Assembly: GCA_937899905.1 (NCBI GenBank)
Contig: CALCCF010000020.1
Coordinates: forward strand, 29,979 to 93,978
Length of the DNA stretch: 64,000 nt
Origin: an uncultured Phycisphaeraceae bacterium
GTDB taxonomy: Bacteria; Planctomycetota; Phycisphaerae; Phycisphaerales; UBA1924
Direction: 5' to 3'
The translations under genes were made by a program, and so were the position numbers. The notes under the pieces are model-generated. The model searched no databases, was not told the DNA's origin, and worked only from the letters and a program-made list of their open reading frames with translations. The first letter of the stretch is position 1, and every line of letters starts with the position of its first letter. Shown in pieces: positions 26,462 through 35,452 of this stretch.

Positions 26462-28927
26462 ATGCACATCGCCGGTTCGACGCGGATCTCTACACGCGGG
26501 ACGCCAACGGCCTGCGGGCTGATGGGCGTGGTGCTCGGCCAAATGCTCGGCCTGGGCGCGATCGCGCTCGCCGCCCATGAGGCACACGGACAGGCCTGCT
26601 CGTTCGAGCAGGAGATCATCGAATTCGGTGGCCCGGGACTCTCGAAGACCGCGCCGGCGGCCATCTTCGACGACGGTGACGGCCCGGCCCTCTACACGGT
26701 TGCAACCTTCGAGGAGGTGATCTGCGCCTGTGATTCGCACCTGCTGCGATTCGATGGCGAGCGGTGGATCTCCGTTGGCGCGTTTGCAGCGCCCACAAGC
26801 ACCACCGGGCCCGTGCTTGACATGCAGGTGTTCGATCTGGGCGACGGTCCGGCGTTGTACATCGGCGGGCGGTTCGACCGGGCGGGCGGGGTAGCCGCGC
26901 GCAACATCGTTCGGTACGACCGGGACGGATTCAGCTCGCTTGGCATCGGCATCGGCAGCCCCGGCGGATCGGATGGCTCGGTGCATTCGCTCGAGCGCTT
27001 CGACGACGGCTCGGGGCCGGCGCTCATCGCGGGCGGCACGTTCCAGGATGCGGGCGGCGTCGCGGTCAACAACGTCGCCCGATGGGACGGCTCGGGTTGG
27101 TCCGCGCTCGGACCGGGTGTCGGCTTCACCAGCACCACCGTCACGGACTTGACGGTCTTCGACGACGGCTCGGGGCCGGCCATCTTTGCCGCGGGGCGTA
27201 TCAGGCTTTCGGCCCGGGACTGGCTCGCGGCTCGCTTCGACGGCTCGAGGTGGACGCTCGTCGGACCGCCGAACTCGAGACAGTTCCAGCGCGCCGAGGC
27301 GATCGAGGTCTTCGACGACAGCACGGGGCCGGCGGTCTACGTTGGCGGCAACTTCACGCAGGTCGGCTCGGGTGGCGACGCGTCGTTCATCGCCCGGCTC
27401 GAAGACAATGACTGGGTCGGGATCGGTGATGGCCTGGATGGCGTGGTGACCGACCTTGTGTCGGCCGAGCAGCCCGAGGACGGCATGTATGTCGCCGGCG
27501 AGTTTGCGACGGCCTCTTCCGGTGGTGCCGCGCTCAACGGCGTGGCACTCTGGGATGGCGAACGGCTTGAGCCGCTGGCCGCCGGCTTGGATGCCGGCGT
27601 GGAACAGGTGATTGTGGGTGACATCGGCGCCGGGACACAGCTGATCGCCCTTGGTGACTTCGAGAGCGAGGCACAGGAAGGCGGCATCGCCACTCCGGGC
27701 ATCGCCCGCTGGGATGGTGCCGCATGGGCTCCGCTCGCGACGCCCGCGCCAAGCGAGGTGCGGGCTCTGGCCGTCATCGATGGCGCCGCCGGCCCGGAGG
27801 TGTACGTCGGCGGTACGTTTACCGCCACGCCCTTCGGACCCGCCCAGGGCATCGCCCGATTTGCAGATGGTCGATTCGAACCACTCGGAACCGCATGGTC
27901 GGGCGGCGTGAATGCCATCGAGGCGTTCGATGACGGCTCCAGCCACGCGACCTACGCGGCCGGCGCCGCCGGCACGATCAACCTTGTTGGCCGCTGGGAC
28001 GGTTCGCGGTGGCTCCCCGTTGGCGATGCGTTCGACGCGCCCGTACGCGCCCTGCGTTCCTTCGAGGACACAACCGGACCGGCGCTGTTCGCGGGCGGCG
28101 AGTTCGGCCGCGTGGGATCGGCACCAGCATCTGCCGTTGCCCGCTTCGACGGCGCCACATGGAGCGCGGTTCCGGGATTGACCGGCACGGTGCAGGCCTT
28201 GGCCGTGTTCGACGATGGATTTGGTGGAGCGCTCTACGCCGGCGGCACGCTGACGGACATTGATGGCATGGGCCCCGGCGCGGTCGCCCGCTGGGACGGC
28301 GTATCGTGGACGCGCGTGGCCGTCGACGGCGCGCCCGCGTTCGCGGGCAGCGTGCTCGACCTCGGGGTGGCCCGGATCGCCGGTGATGACGTGTTGGTGG
28401 CGGGCGGTGCGTTCGCCCGCAGCGGCACGGTTGCCGCTGAGAACATCGCGGTGTGGGACGGAGTGTCGTGGTCGTCGATCGGCTCCGGCCTGCCCGGCCG
28501 CGTGACGGCGCTCGCTCCGTTCATCGAGGAAGGCCTCCCGCTGGCGGCAGCGTACGAGATCCCGGCGATCGGGCGCTCCACATCCAGCGTGCAAACGTGG
28601 GACGGCAGGCAGTGGCGGGAACGGACCGGTTCGGACGGTCCGGTGCTGGCGATGGCGCGGCTGGAGAGCCCCACCGAACTTTCCACCTACTACGGCGGCG
28701 GCTTTGTCGACACCGGCTCGATCGCGAGCGCCACGCTCGGCAGGCTCGTGTGCGGCACGTGCGAGGCGGACCTCGACGGCGACGGCATGCTCACGTTCTT
28801 CGACTTCCTCGTATTCCAGTCCCTGTTCGATCAGAGGGATCCGAGGGCCGACCTCGACGGTGACGGGAGCTTCACGATCCTCGATTTCTTGGTGTTCCAG
28901 ACCTTCTTCGACGACGGCTGCCCGTAG
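26462..28927 (+). CDS. Large secreted propeller-repeat protein with GC-type dockerin tail
   Basis: The 821-residue protein has a longer signal peptide (hydrophobic part about 20-43, cut near AHGQA). The body contains about 15 repeats of roughly 45 residues, each with a core like LTVFDDGSGPAIFAAGRI or FDDGSGPALIAGGTF followed by VARWDGSGWSALG. The pattern F-DDG-GPALYxGG-F matches kelch/galactose-oxidase-like propeller repeats common in planctomycetal secreted proteins. The dockerin tail (DLDGDGMLTFFDFLVFQ, DLDGDGSFTILDFLVFQ) ends Gly-Cys-Pro. The repeats make a second long ORF on the reverse strand, which is a shadow. Confidence 0.85.
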   Translation: MHIAGSTRISTRGTPTACGLMGVVLGQMLGLGAIALAAHEAHGQACSFEQEIIEFGGPGLSKTAPAAIFDDGDGPALYTVATFEEVICACDSHLLRFDGERWISVGAFAAPTSTTGPVLDMQVFDLGDGPALYIGGRFDRAGGVAARNIVRYDRDGFSSLGIGIGSPGGSDGSVHSLERFDDGSGPALIAGGTFQDAGGVAVNNVARWDGSGWSALGPGVGFTSTTVTDLTVFDDGSGPAIFAAGRIRLSARDWLAARFDGSRWTLVGPPNSRQFQRAEAIEVFDDSTGPAVYVGGNFTQVGSGGDASFIARLEDNDWVGIGDGLDGVVTDLVSAEQPEDGMYVAGEFATASSGGAALNGVALWDGERLEPLAAGLDAGVEQVIVGDIGAGTQLIALGDFESEAQEGGIATPGIARWDGAAWAPLATPAPSEVRALAVIDGAAGPEVYVGGTFTATPFGPAQGIARFADGRFEPLGTAWSGGVNAIEAFDDGSSHATYAAGAAGTINLVGRWDGSRWLPVGDAFDAPVRALRSFEDTTGPALFAGGEFGRVGSAPASAVARFDGATWSAVPGLTGTVQALAVFDDGFGGALYAGGTLTDIDGMGPGAVARWDGVSWTRVAVDGAPAFAGSVLDLGVARIAGDDVLVAGGAFARSGTVAAENIAVWDGVSWSSIGSGLPGRVTALAPFIEEGLPLAAAYEIPAIGRSTSSVQTWDGRQWRERTGSDGPVLAMARLESPTELSTYYGGGFVDTGSIASATLGRLVCGTCEADLDGDGMLTFFDFLVFQSLFDQRDPRADLDGDGSFTILDFLVFQTFFDDGCP

Positions 28928-29011
28928 CCATCTGGCTGCACGCGCGAGAAGCGGAGCAGCGGTGCAAGAGAGTGGATCGTCTCGAGGACCCTACCGCCGC
29001 ACGGTCGCGGC

Positions 29012-30565
29012 TTACGGCAAGCTCTCGTAGAACGCGTCGAGATCCGCCTTCATCTTCTCCAGCGAGGGCTGGTGCACGTACATCATGTGGCCGGCGGGGT
29101 AGTACGCCAGGTCGATGCGGTCGCGGTAGCCGGGGTCGAGCTTCATGCGATTGAGCGTGGTCTCGGCGGCGAAGAACGGCGTGGCCAGGTCGTGGTGGCC
29201 CATCGCGACGTACACACGCGCGTGCGGCTGGCGGTGCATGGCGTCCCGCAGGCGGTCGGCCACGCTGACGTAGCGATCACGGCCAGCGCTGCCGTAATCC
29301 CACGGCCACACGCTGGTGAGGATCTCGTAGGGCAGGTCGCTCTCGTACCGCAGCTCCTCACGGATGTACGCATTGAGCGCCTCGGTGTAGTTGCTACGGA
29401 TGGCCTCGTAGCTGGCGTCGTAGGTGTACCGCTCGCCGACGTGATCGCCGTCGATGCCGATGAATCGGGCGTCCAGGCGGCCGACCGTCTGGTTGCGGTG
29501 TCGGAGCAGCTCCTTGCTGAACCTCCCCTGCGTGAGGCGAAGGCCCGCGTCCTCGAGGTACTGCGGGTCAATACCGGTCATCTCGCTGAGCGTGGTACGA
29601 ACGCTGTTGCGCTCGGCGGCGGACAGGGCCGCGCCTCTGAGAAGCGCTGGCAGATACTCGTCAAGCGCAAAACGCCGGGCCTCCGTGATCGCTTCATCGA
29701 CCGGGCGGCTCTGCCACTTCTCGGGTAGTGCGTTGTGGTAGTGGGCGGTGGCGGTATAGCTGGGCAGGAACATCGGGAAGGGCAGGTCGTTGCCCTCACC
29801 GAAACGGATGGTCTGGAACTCGAGCACGGGGCTGACAAGCAGCACGCCCGTGGTCGCGATGCCGTGGCGGCTATGCAGTCGCTGCATGAGGCCGGCAGCC
29901 CGCGTCGTGCCATAGCTCTCGCCCGCGATGATCTTCGGGCTGCTCCACCGCTCCTCTCGTGTGAGATAGAGGCGGATGAAGTCGGCGACAGCGTCGAGGT
30001 CGCTCTCCAGGCCGTGGAACTCCTTCTCGCTCGTGTCGCCCTCGGCCCGCGAGTATCCGGTCGAGACCGGATCGATGAAAACGAAGTCGCTCTTGTCCAG
30101 CAGGCTGTGGGCGTTGGGAATCACGGTGTACGGCGGCGCGCCGGGGTTGCCCACCTCGTCGACGTACTGGACGCGACGCGGGCCGAAGATGCCAAGGTGC
30201 AGCCACACGCTGCTGGAGCCCGGGCCTCCGTTGAAGCTGAACGTGATGGGCCGCTCGGTCGCGGCCGGGAAGCGAGCGCTGTCCATGCCGCCGTCGATCT
30301 TGCGATAGGCCATGTAGAACAGCTTGGCCCGCGGCTCGCCCTCATCGTCGACGAGCGTCAGGGTGTCGGCCGTTGCCTCGTAGTTGATGGTCTGGCCGTT
30401 GATCTCAACGCTGTGCCGCGTGACGCTGGGCGCATCGGGGTATCGCTGGAACGCGGACCGGGGGGTCTGGGATCCTGCTTCCATGTCTTGGGCCGGCGTG
30501 AGGCCCGGGAACATGAGGAGCGTGGCCGAGAGAACCGCGACGACGGTGGGCACTTTCAAGTTCAT
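29012..30565 (-). CDS. Secreted S10-family serine carboxypeptidase
   Basis: Peptidase family S10 releases C-terminal residues. The 517-residue protein has a signal peptide (to about TPAQ), the oxyanion motif NGGPGSSS at about 112-119, the nucleophile Ser217 in GESYG, the catalytic Asp in HHDLATPF (about 458) and His493 in PAGHMMY. All three catalytic residues are present. Bacterial S10 enzymes are usually exported, in line with the signal peptide. It is the last gene of an apparent operon after citrate synthase and an unknown protein, with only 15 bases to the preceding gene. Confidence 0.92.
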   Translation of the reverse strand: MNLKVPTVVAVLSATLLMFPGLTPAQDMEAGSQTPRSAFQRYPDAPSVTRHSVEINGQTINYEATADTLTLVDDEGEPRAKLFYMAYRKIDGGMDSARFPAATERPITFSFNGGPGSSSVWLHLGIFGPRRVQYVDEVGNPGAPPYTVIPNAHSLLDKSDFVFIDPVSTGYSRAEGDTSEKEFHGLESDLDAVADFIRLYLTREERWSSPKIIAGESYGTTRAAGLMQRLHSRHGIATTGVLLVSPVLEFQTIRFGEGNDLPFPMFLPSYTATAHYHNALPEKWQSRPVDEAITEARRFALDEYLPALLRGAALSAAERNSVRTTLSEMTGIDPQYLEDAGLRLTQGRFSKELLRHRNQTVGRLDARFIGIDGDHVGERYTYDASYEAIRSNYTEALNAYIREELRYESDLPYEILTSVWPWDYGSAGRDRYVSVADRLRDAMHRQPHARVYVAMGHHDLATPFFAAETTLNRMKLDPGYRDRIDLAYYPAGHMMYVHQPSLEKMKADLDAFYESLP

Positions 30566-30580
30566 GGGAGAGGATATGGC

Positions 30581-31546
30581 CTATGCCCCGCACCATTTGC
30601 GGGACGCCTTGAAGCCCCGCTCGCTGCCCAGCAGGAACCAAGACCGATCGTGGTAAAAGCCCTGCACGAGCTGGTGAGCCCTATGGCATCGATCGCGGTC
30701 CTTCAGGCGGTGAAAGACACCCGCGAATGTACCGGCGGCGACGGGCGTCAGCGCGTCGCCGTGGAACCCTGGCCTGCCAATGCCCCGGTCAAAAGAGTCG
30801 GCGATCTCCGTGGCGACCTCTGGTTGCCTCCAGTGGGCATTGCTCGCCCCAACAGACTCGAAGAGTGTCCGCTCGAGGTGAGCCATGGGGATCAGGACGC
30901 CGAGGTTTTCCCGGCCAGGCTTGGCGAGGTTTGGTGATCGCGCCAGTTGGAACATCTGCTCGTGGCTCCCGCACCACTTGTCGCAACACATCGACAGCAG
31001 GTTGGTGTAGCCGTAGAAGTGTGTGGGATCGACCTTGCGGATCTTCGCCATGCGGCCCATCGCAACATCGGTGGAGCGCCCCATGCCGCAATCCACAACG
31101 ACCAGGCTGGCATGGGTCATCGGCTCGTCAGGAGCCAGTTGCAACGCGTGTTCGAGGATCTCTTCTGCGAGGTAGAGGTACTCGGCAAAGCCCTGCCACT
31201 GGTCCTTTCGGACATCGTTCGCCCGTGCGCCGCTACGGGCCCGCCACGCAAGCCGGACAGCCTGCAACCCGGCGACGACGTGCGCGTTGGGATCGTCGGG
31301 GTGCTCCTGTGCCCAACGCGTGATGATCTCGTGGCGCGGAGTGTCGCGCGCCACGACCTCGATGCAGAGCTGCCGCGAAGCGGAGTCGGTCTCGCTGGCC
31401 AGGTAGCGACGGAGCGCTTGATAGCTGCCATTGTTCTGGAGGTCGTCCAGTGATTCGATCGTGGGATCATGCCCCACCGCATCAGACAAAGTGGATTCGT
31501 ACCGAATCGGATCGCCGAGAAGCCGCAGGACGAGCTTCAGTAACAT
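30581..31546 (-). CDS. Helical-repeat (DUF4034/TPR-like) protein
   Basis: The 321-residue protein is mostly alpha-helical. DDLQNNGSYQALRRYL, AEEILEHALQLAPDEPMTHASLVV and HFYGYTNLLSMCCDKWCGSHEQMFQLAR look like TPR or Sel1-like helical pairs; the last, with a W-GGS/CGS-HEQM pattern, resembles the DUF4034 family. No signal peptide is clear. The start at 31546 is only four bases past the citrate synthase stop, so the genes are co-transcribed. Function unknown. Confidence 0.65.
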   Translation of the reverse strand: MLLKLVLRLLGDPIRYESTLSDAVGHDPTIESLDDLQNNGSYQALRRYLASETDSASRQLCIEVVARDTPRHEIITRWAQEHPDDPNAHVVAGLQAVRLAWRARSGARANDVRKDQWQGFAEYLYLAEEILEHALQLAPDEPMTHASLVVVDCGMGRSTDVAMGRMAKIRKVDPTHFYGYTNLLSMCCDKWCGSHEQMFQLARSPNLAKPGRENLGVLIPMAHLERTLFESVGASNAHWRQPEVATEIADSFDRGIGRPGFHGDALTPVAAGTFAGVFHRLKDRDRCHRAHQLVQGFYHDRSWFLLGSERGFKASRKWCGA

Positions 31547-31550
31547 GGGA

Positions 31551-32681
31551 TCACCGGTTGGCGATGTCCGTGTACGCCACGCCGTGCGGGCCCACGTAGT
31601 TCGTCGTCGGACGGAACAAGCGGTTGTCCTCGAGCTGCTCGATAACGTGGCCGCTCCAGCCGGCCAGGCGGCTGAGGGCGAACATCGGGGTGAAGAGGTC
31701 GAGCTTCAGGCCGATGCAGTGGTACGTGGTGGCGCTGTAGAAATCGACGTTGGGGTAGATGCCCTTCTTGGCAACCTCGCGCTCCATGACCACCTCGATG
31801 GCGTGGCTCTTGTCATAGAGGTCCATGTTGCCCGTGTCCTCGGCAAGCTGCTTGGCGAGGGTCTGCAGCTCGCTCGCGCGCGGGTCCTTGGACTTGTACA
31901 CCCGGTGGCCAAAGCCCATGATGCGGTCCTTGTTGGCCAGCTTGTCCTGGACGTACTTCTCGGCTGCTTCGACCGAATCCAGCTCGTTGAGCATGACCAT
32001 GACCCCCTCGTTAGCGCCGCCGTGCAGCGGGCCGCGGAGGCTACCGATGGCCGCCGTCATCGCGCTGTACAAGTCGCTCAGCGTCGAGATGACCACACGG
32101 GCGGTGAACGTCGAGTTGTTCAGCCCGTGGTCGGCATGGGTGATCATGCAGATGTCGAACGCGCGGGTCATGGCGTCGGTCGGCTTCTCGCCGTTGAGCA
32201 TGTACAGGAAGTTCGCGCTGAAGCCCAAGGACTTGTCGGGGGCGACGAACGCCTCACCGCGGCGGTGGCGGTCGAACGCGGCCACGATCGCCGGCGTCGC
32301 GGCCAGGATCTTCAGGGCCTTCTCGCGGGCCGCGGGCACGTCGTTCGCGTTCGGGTTGTCGTCGAAGAGCGACAACGCGCTCACCAGCGATCGCAACGCG
32401 TGCATCGGCTGGGCGTCCTTGGGCATGCCCTTGACCATGTCGAGCACGCCCTGGGGCGGGTCGTAGTTGGCGCGGAGATCCTTCGTGAAGGCGTCCAGCT
32501 CGGCCTGCGTCGGCAGCTTCTTGTTCCACAGGAGGTAGACGGTCTCCTCAAAGGTCGAGGAGCTGGCAAGGTCGCCGATGGCGATGCCCACGTACTCGAG
32601 GACGCCCTGCTGACCATCGATGAAGGACATCTGCGTCTCGGCGGCGACGACGCCTTCCAGGCCTTTACTGAACTCGGGCAT
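31551..32681 (-). CDS. gltA: Citrate synthase
   Basis: Condenses acetyl-CoA and oxaloacetate to enter the TCA cycle. The 376-residue protein has the catalytic triad: His220 in GPLHGGANE, His259 in MGFGHRVYK and Asp313 in NVDFYS; HADHGLNNSTF (about 182-192) contacts oxaloacetate. The length matches the short (about 370-380) bacterial type that lacks the N-terminal extension of the Gram-negative hexameric enzyme, so NADH regulation is less likely. The ATG has AGGAGGA nine bases upstream. It heads the operon with 30581 and 29012. A 2-methylcitrate synthase side activity cannot be excluded. Confidence 0.93.
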   Translation of the reverse strand: MPEFSKGLEGVVAAETQMSFIDGQQGVLEYVGIAIGDLASSSTFEETVYLLWNKKLPTQAELDAFTKDLRANYDPPQGVLDMVKGMPKDAQPMHALRSLVSALSLFDDNPNANDVPAAREKALKILAATPAIVAAFDRHRRGEAFVAPDKSLGFSANFLYMLNGEKPTDAMTRAFDICMITHADHGLNNSTFTARVVISTLSDLYSAMTAAIGSLRGPLHGGANEGVMVMLNELDSVEAAEKYVQDKLANKDRIMGFGHRVYKSKDPRASELQTLAKQLAEDTGNMDLYDKSHAIEVVMEREVAKKGIYPNVDFYSATTYHCIGLKLDLFTPMFALSRLAGWSGHVIEQLEDNRLFRPTTNYVGPHGVAYTDIANR

Positions 32682-32857
32682 CTTCTACGTTCCTCCTGCG
32701 ACAAAAAAGCGGCTCGGGCGCTCCGGCCAGCGGTGTTTTTGGAGTGCAGTTTAGCCGGCCAATTCGCCCCAGGACGCCGGCTCGGGCCCGTCCGGGGGCC
32801 AACCGCGGCACCGCCCACAAACCGGGCTCCCACGGGCCCTTGCGGGTACCATCGGCC

Positions 32858-34024
32858 GTGCTGATCCCCCTGGGCACGGACCGTCCGCTCCGCCGAACGC
32901 CGGTGGTGACCTACGCGTTGCTGACGCTGAACGTTCTCGCGTATCTGGCCCAGTTGATCGCCACCAAGAACCTCCCGAACGAAACGCTGGGCCCGGTCGA
33001 CATGTTCGTCCTCGACCCCGGCAACAGCGGCTGGTGGACGTGGCTCACCTACGCCTTCCTCCACGGCGGGCCCATGCACCTGCTGGGCAACATGCTGTTC
33101 TTCTGGGTGTTCGCCCAAGCGGTCGAAGATCGGCTCGGGCACTTCGGATTCGCGGCGTTCTACCTCGTTGGTGCCGTCGCGACGGCCCTGGCCCACGCCC
33201 TCTTCCGGGACGCGTCTGTCGTCGGAGCATCGGGAGCCGTCGCCTGCTGCACCGGCGCGTACCTCGTCATGTTCCCGCGCGCGGGCGTTCGCGTGCTCCT
33301 GTTCTTCATCCTCATCGGGATCTTCGTGCTCCCCGCCTGGGTGTTCATCGCGCTGGCCATCGCCAAGGACCTGTTCCTGTTTGGCGCGGGCAGCGGCCGG
33401 ATCGCTGTGGAAGCCCACCTCGCCGGGTACGCCTACGGCTTCGCGGTCGGCTTCACGCTCATCGCCACCGGGCTCGTGCAGCGCGAGCCGTACGACCTGT
33501 TCACCACGATCAACCAGAGGCGGCGACGCGGCCAGATCCGAAGCGCCGTACGCAGCGCAGGGCTCGACAACCCGATGGCCGCCAAGCCCGAGCGAGGCGC
33601 CAGGCGAGAGAAGAAGCCAACACCGGAAGAAGCCGCGGCGCAGCTCGCCCAGAGCATCAAACGCGCAATCGGCGATCGACGACTTGGGTCGGCGGCCTCG
33701 ATGTACCGCCGGCTCACGAGCGAGCATGCTGAGCATGCCCGCCCGTTCGATCGAAACACGCAGCTCGACCTGGCAAACGCGATGTACCAGAAGTCCGAGC
33801 ACACGCTGGCAGCGCGGGCCTACCAGGGGTTCCTCGATGCCCACGGCGATGACAGAGAGGCCCCAATGGTGCGCGTTCTCCTCGCTCGGATCCTCATCGA
33901 AGAGGCCGGCGATCGCAGGCACGCCGAGAAACTTCTCCGAGAAGCACTGCGAGATCTCGACGACCCCCAGCTGCGCACCGTGGCCGAAGAACAACTGGAC
34001 GCCCTCTCGGCGGAGCGATCGTGA
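32858..34024 (+). CDS. Rhomboid-family intramembrane serine protease with C-terminal helical tail
   Basis: Cleaves membrane proteins within the bilayer. The GTG at 32858 gives a 388-residue protein that begins directly with the first membrane region; the frame is open further upstream but with a basic, low-complexity sequence. Catalytic Ser125 lies in GASG and His187 in EAHLAGYAYGF; HGGPMHLLGNM at 69-79 supplies the conserved His and Asn of loop and helix 2. Six transmembrane helices fit the region to about residue 220. The remaining ~160 residues are soluble and helical with a TPR-like pattern (LANAMYQKSEHTLAARAYQG), an arrangement seen in planctomycetal rhomboids. The stop overlaps the start of the TrpF-like gene by one base. 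Confidence 0.88.
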   Translation: MLIPLGTDRPLRRTPVVTYALLTLNVLAYLAQLIATKNLPNETLGPVDMFVLDPGNSGWWTWLTYAFLHGGPMHLLGNMLFFWVFAQAVEDRLGHFGFAAFYLVGAVATALAHALFRDASVVGASGAVACCTGAYLVMFPRAGVRVLLFFILIGIFVLPAWVFIALAIAKDLFLFGAGSGRIAVEAHLAGYAYGFAVGFTLIATGLVQREPYDLFTTINQRRRRGQIRSAVRSAGLDNPMAAKPERGARREKKPTPEEAAAQLAQSIKRAIGDRRLGSAASMYRRLTSEHAEHARPFDRNTQLDLANAMYQKSEHTLAARAYQGFLDAHGDDREAPMVRVLLARILIEEAGDRRHAEKLLREALRDLDDPQLRTVAEEQLDALSAERS

Positions 34025-34638
34025 TGCCACGGACCAGGATCATGCTCAACGGCATCCGTGATGCGAAGACGGCCGAGGCCGCCGAGACCGCCGGTGTCGA
34101 CGCCGTGGGCTTCGACTTCCGCCCAGGCTCGCCCAGGCACATCGATCCATACGCCGCCTCGGACATCCTTGCGGCCCTCCCGCCGCTCGTCTCAGCCGTC
34201 GCGATCTACGCCGATCCAACGCTGGACGACTTCCTCGACGCCGAGGCGGTCTGCCCGGCACCCTTCACGCAGCTGGCGGGCGACGAGAAGGACAACCTCG
34301 TGCGCCGCATCGGCCCCGATGTGCTCAAATCGGTCGCGCTCGACCATGCCGACCTCGACGGCCAGCTTCGCCACTGGTCGGACATCGAAGAAGTCTGCGC
34401 CGTGGTGCTCGAAGCCCCACGGGGCTTCGACTGGGCCGAGCCACCACCATCGCTCGCACGCTCGATCACGCTGACCCCGATGAGGGTCGTGCTCTCCGGC
34501 GGGCTCAACGCCTCGAACGTCGGCCACGCCACCCGCATGTGCCGCCCGTGGGGCGTCGCGCTCTCGCTCGAAGACAACGAGAGCCAAGAGATCGCCGAAT
34601 TTTGCGAAGCCGTTCGGCGAGCCGACGCCACGGAATAA
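34024..34638 (+). CDS. Phosphoribosylanthranilate isomerase-like protein lacking catalytic residues
   Basis: The 204-residue protein follows the TrpF beta/alpha-barrel: [14 protein letters not shown], then [11 protein letters not shown], then [15 protein letters not shown], in the right order and spacing. Key residues are changed. The first-strand KxCG motif with the catalytic Cys reads MLNG (Asn9), and the catalytic Asp position in LLD is Glu (VVLEA), with the adjacent glycine-rich loop (GGTG) deleted. The phosphate-binding segment at the end also differs ([10 protein letters not shown]). It may be a divergent or repurposed TrpF, or inactive. It is translationally coupled to the rhomboid gene and far from any other trp gene in this window. 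Confidence 0.7.
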   Translation: MPRTRIMLNGIRDAKTAEAAETAGVDAVGFDFRPGSPRHIDPYAASDILAALPPLVSAVAIYADPTLDDFLDAEAVCPAPFTQLAGDEKDNLVRRIGPDVLKSVALDHADLDGQLRHWSDIEEVCAVVLEAPRGFDWAEPPPSLARSITLTPMRVVLSGGLNASNVGHATRMCRPWGVALSLEDNESQEIAEFCEAVRRADATE

Positions 34639-34699
34639 GGCTGAGCGGGCCATCCTTCATCCCAATCCAAATAAGCGATTCGCTCAAAGGAGGCCCGCC

Positions 34700-35449
34700 A
34701 TGTCCATCCCATTCCAGATCGAAGGCAAGACCGCACTCGTGACCGGCGCCAACCGCGGCATCGGCAAGTCCATCACCGAGGCGTTGCTCAACGCCGGAGC
34801 CACCAAGGTCTACGCCGCCGTCCGCAACACCGACAGCGCCCAGCCACTCGTCGACGAGTTCGGCGACCGCGTCGTGCCGATCGCCTTCGACCTCACCAAG
34901 CCCGAGAGCATCACCGCGGCCGCCCAGACCGCGTCGGACGTCGACGTCGTAATCAACAACGGCGGCGTGCTGGGCCAGGCTACCGTGCTTTCTGAGTCCG
35001 CGTTCGAGACCCTCGCGTACGAGATGGACGTCAACGTCTACGGCCTGCTCCGCACGGCCCAGGCCTTCGCTCCGGTGCTCAAGTCTCGCGGGGGCGGCGC
35101 GCTCGTCCAGCTGAACTCGGTTGCCTCGCTGAAGACCTTCCCAGACTTCGCGACCTACTGCGCATCCAAGGCCGCGTCGTACGCGATCACCCAGGGCCTG
35201 CGCACGCAGCTCGCCGAGCAGAACACCGGCGTGTTCAGCGTGCACCCCGGGCCAATCCAGACCGACATGGCGAGCAGCGCAGGCTTCGACGACATCGCCG
35301 AGCCCGCCAGCCTTGTCGCCGACGCCATCCTGGAGGCATTCAAGACCGGCGACTTCAACGTCTGGCCCGACACCATCGCCAAGCAGATCGGCGAGGCGTA
35401 CCAAGGCTTCGCGGAGAACGTTGTCACCGCCGAGATGGCCGAGGCCTAA
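34700..35449 (+). CDS. Short-chain dehydrogenase/reductase
   Basis: A classical SDR of 249 residues. The cofactor motif is TGANRGIG at 15-22, followed by VNNGG-type (normally NNAG) and the catalytic Ser-Tyr-Lys set in [21 protein letters not shown]. It lacks an acidic residue where NAD-specific forms have one and carries Arg at about 42 (VRNTD), hinting at NADP preference. GGAGG lies upstream of the ATG. The substrate is unknown. It follows the TrpF-like gene by about 60 bases on the same strand. Confidence 0.88.
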   Translation: MSIPFQIEGKTALVTGANRGIGKSITEALLNAGATKVYAAVRNTDSAQPLVDEFGDRVVPIAFDLTKPESITAAAQTASDVDVVINNGGVLGQATVLSESAFETLAYEMDVNVYGLLRTAQAFAPVLKSRGGGALVQLNSVASLKTFPDFATYCASKAASYAITQGLRTQLAEQNTGVFSVHPGPIQTDMASSAGFDDIAEPASLVADAILEAFKTGDFNVWPDTIAKQIGEAYQGFAENVVTAEMAEA

Positions 35450-35452
35450 GGC

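Noticed and set aside
26447..28594. 715-codon ORF on the minus strand
   Set aside because: It is the shadow of the 821-residue repeat protein; it follows the repeat period, is full of Arg/His/Gly, and has no start or domain.
32700..32740. Terminator or attenuator upstream of citrate synthase
   Set aside because: A and T runs flank a GC-rich segment, but the best stem is only about four pairs, too weak to call.
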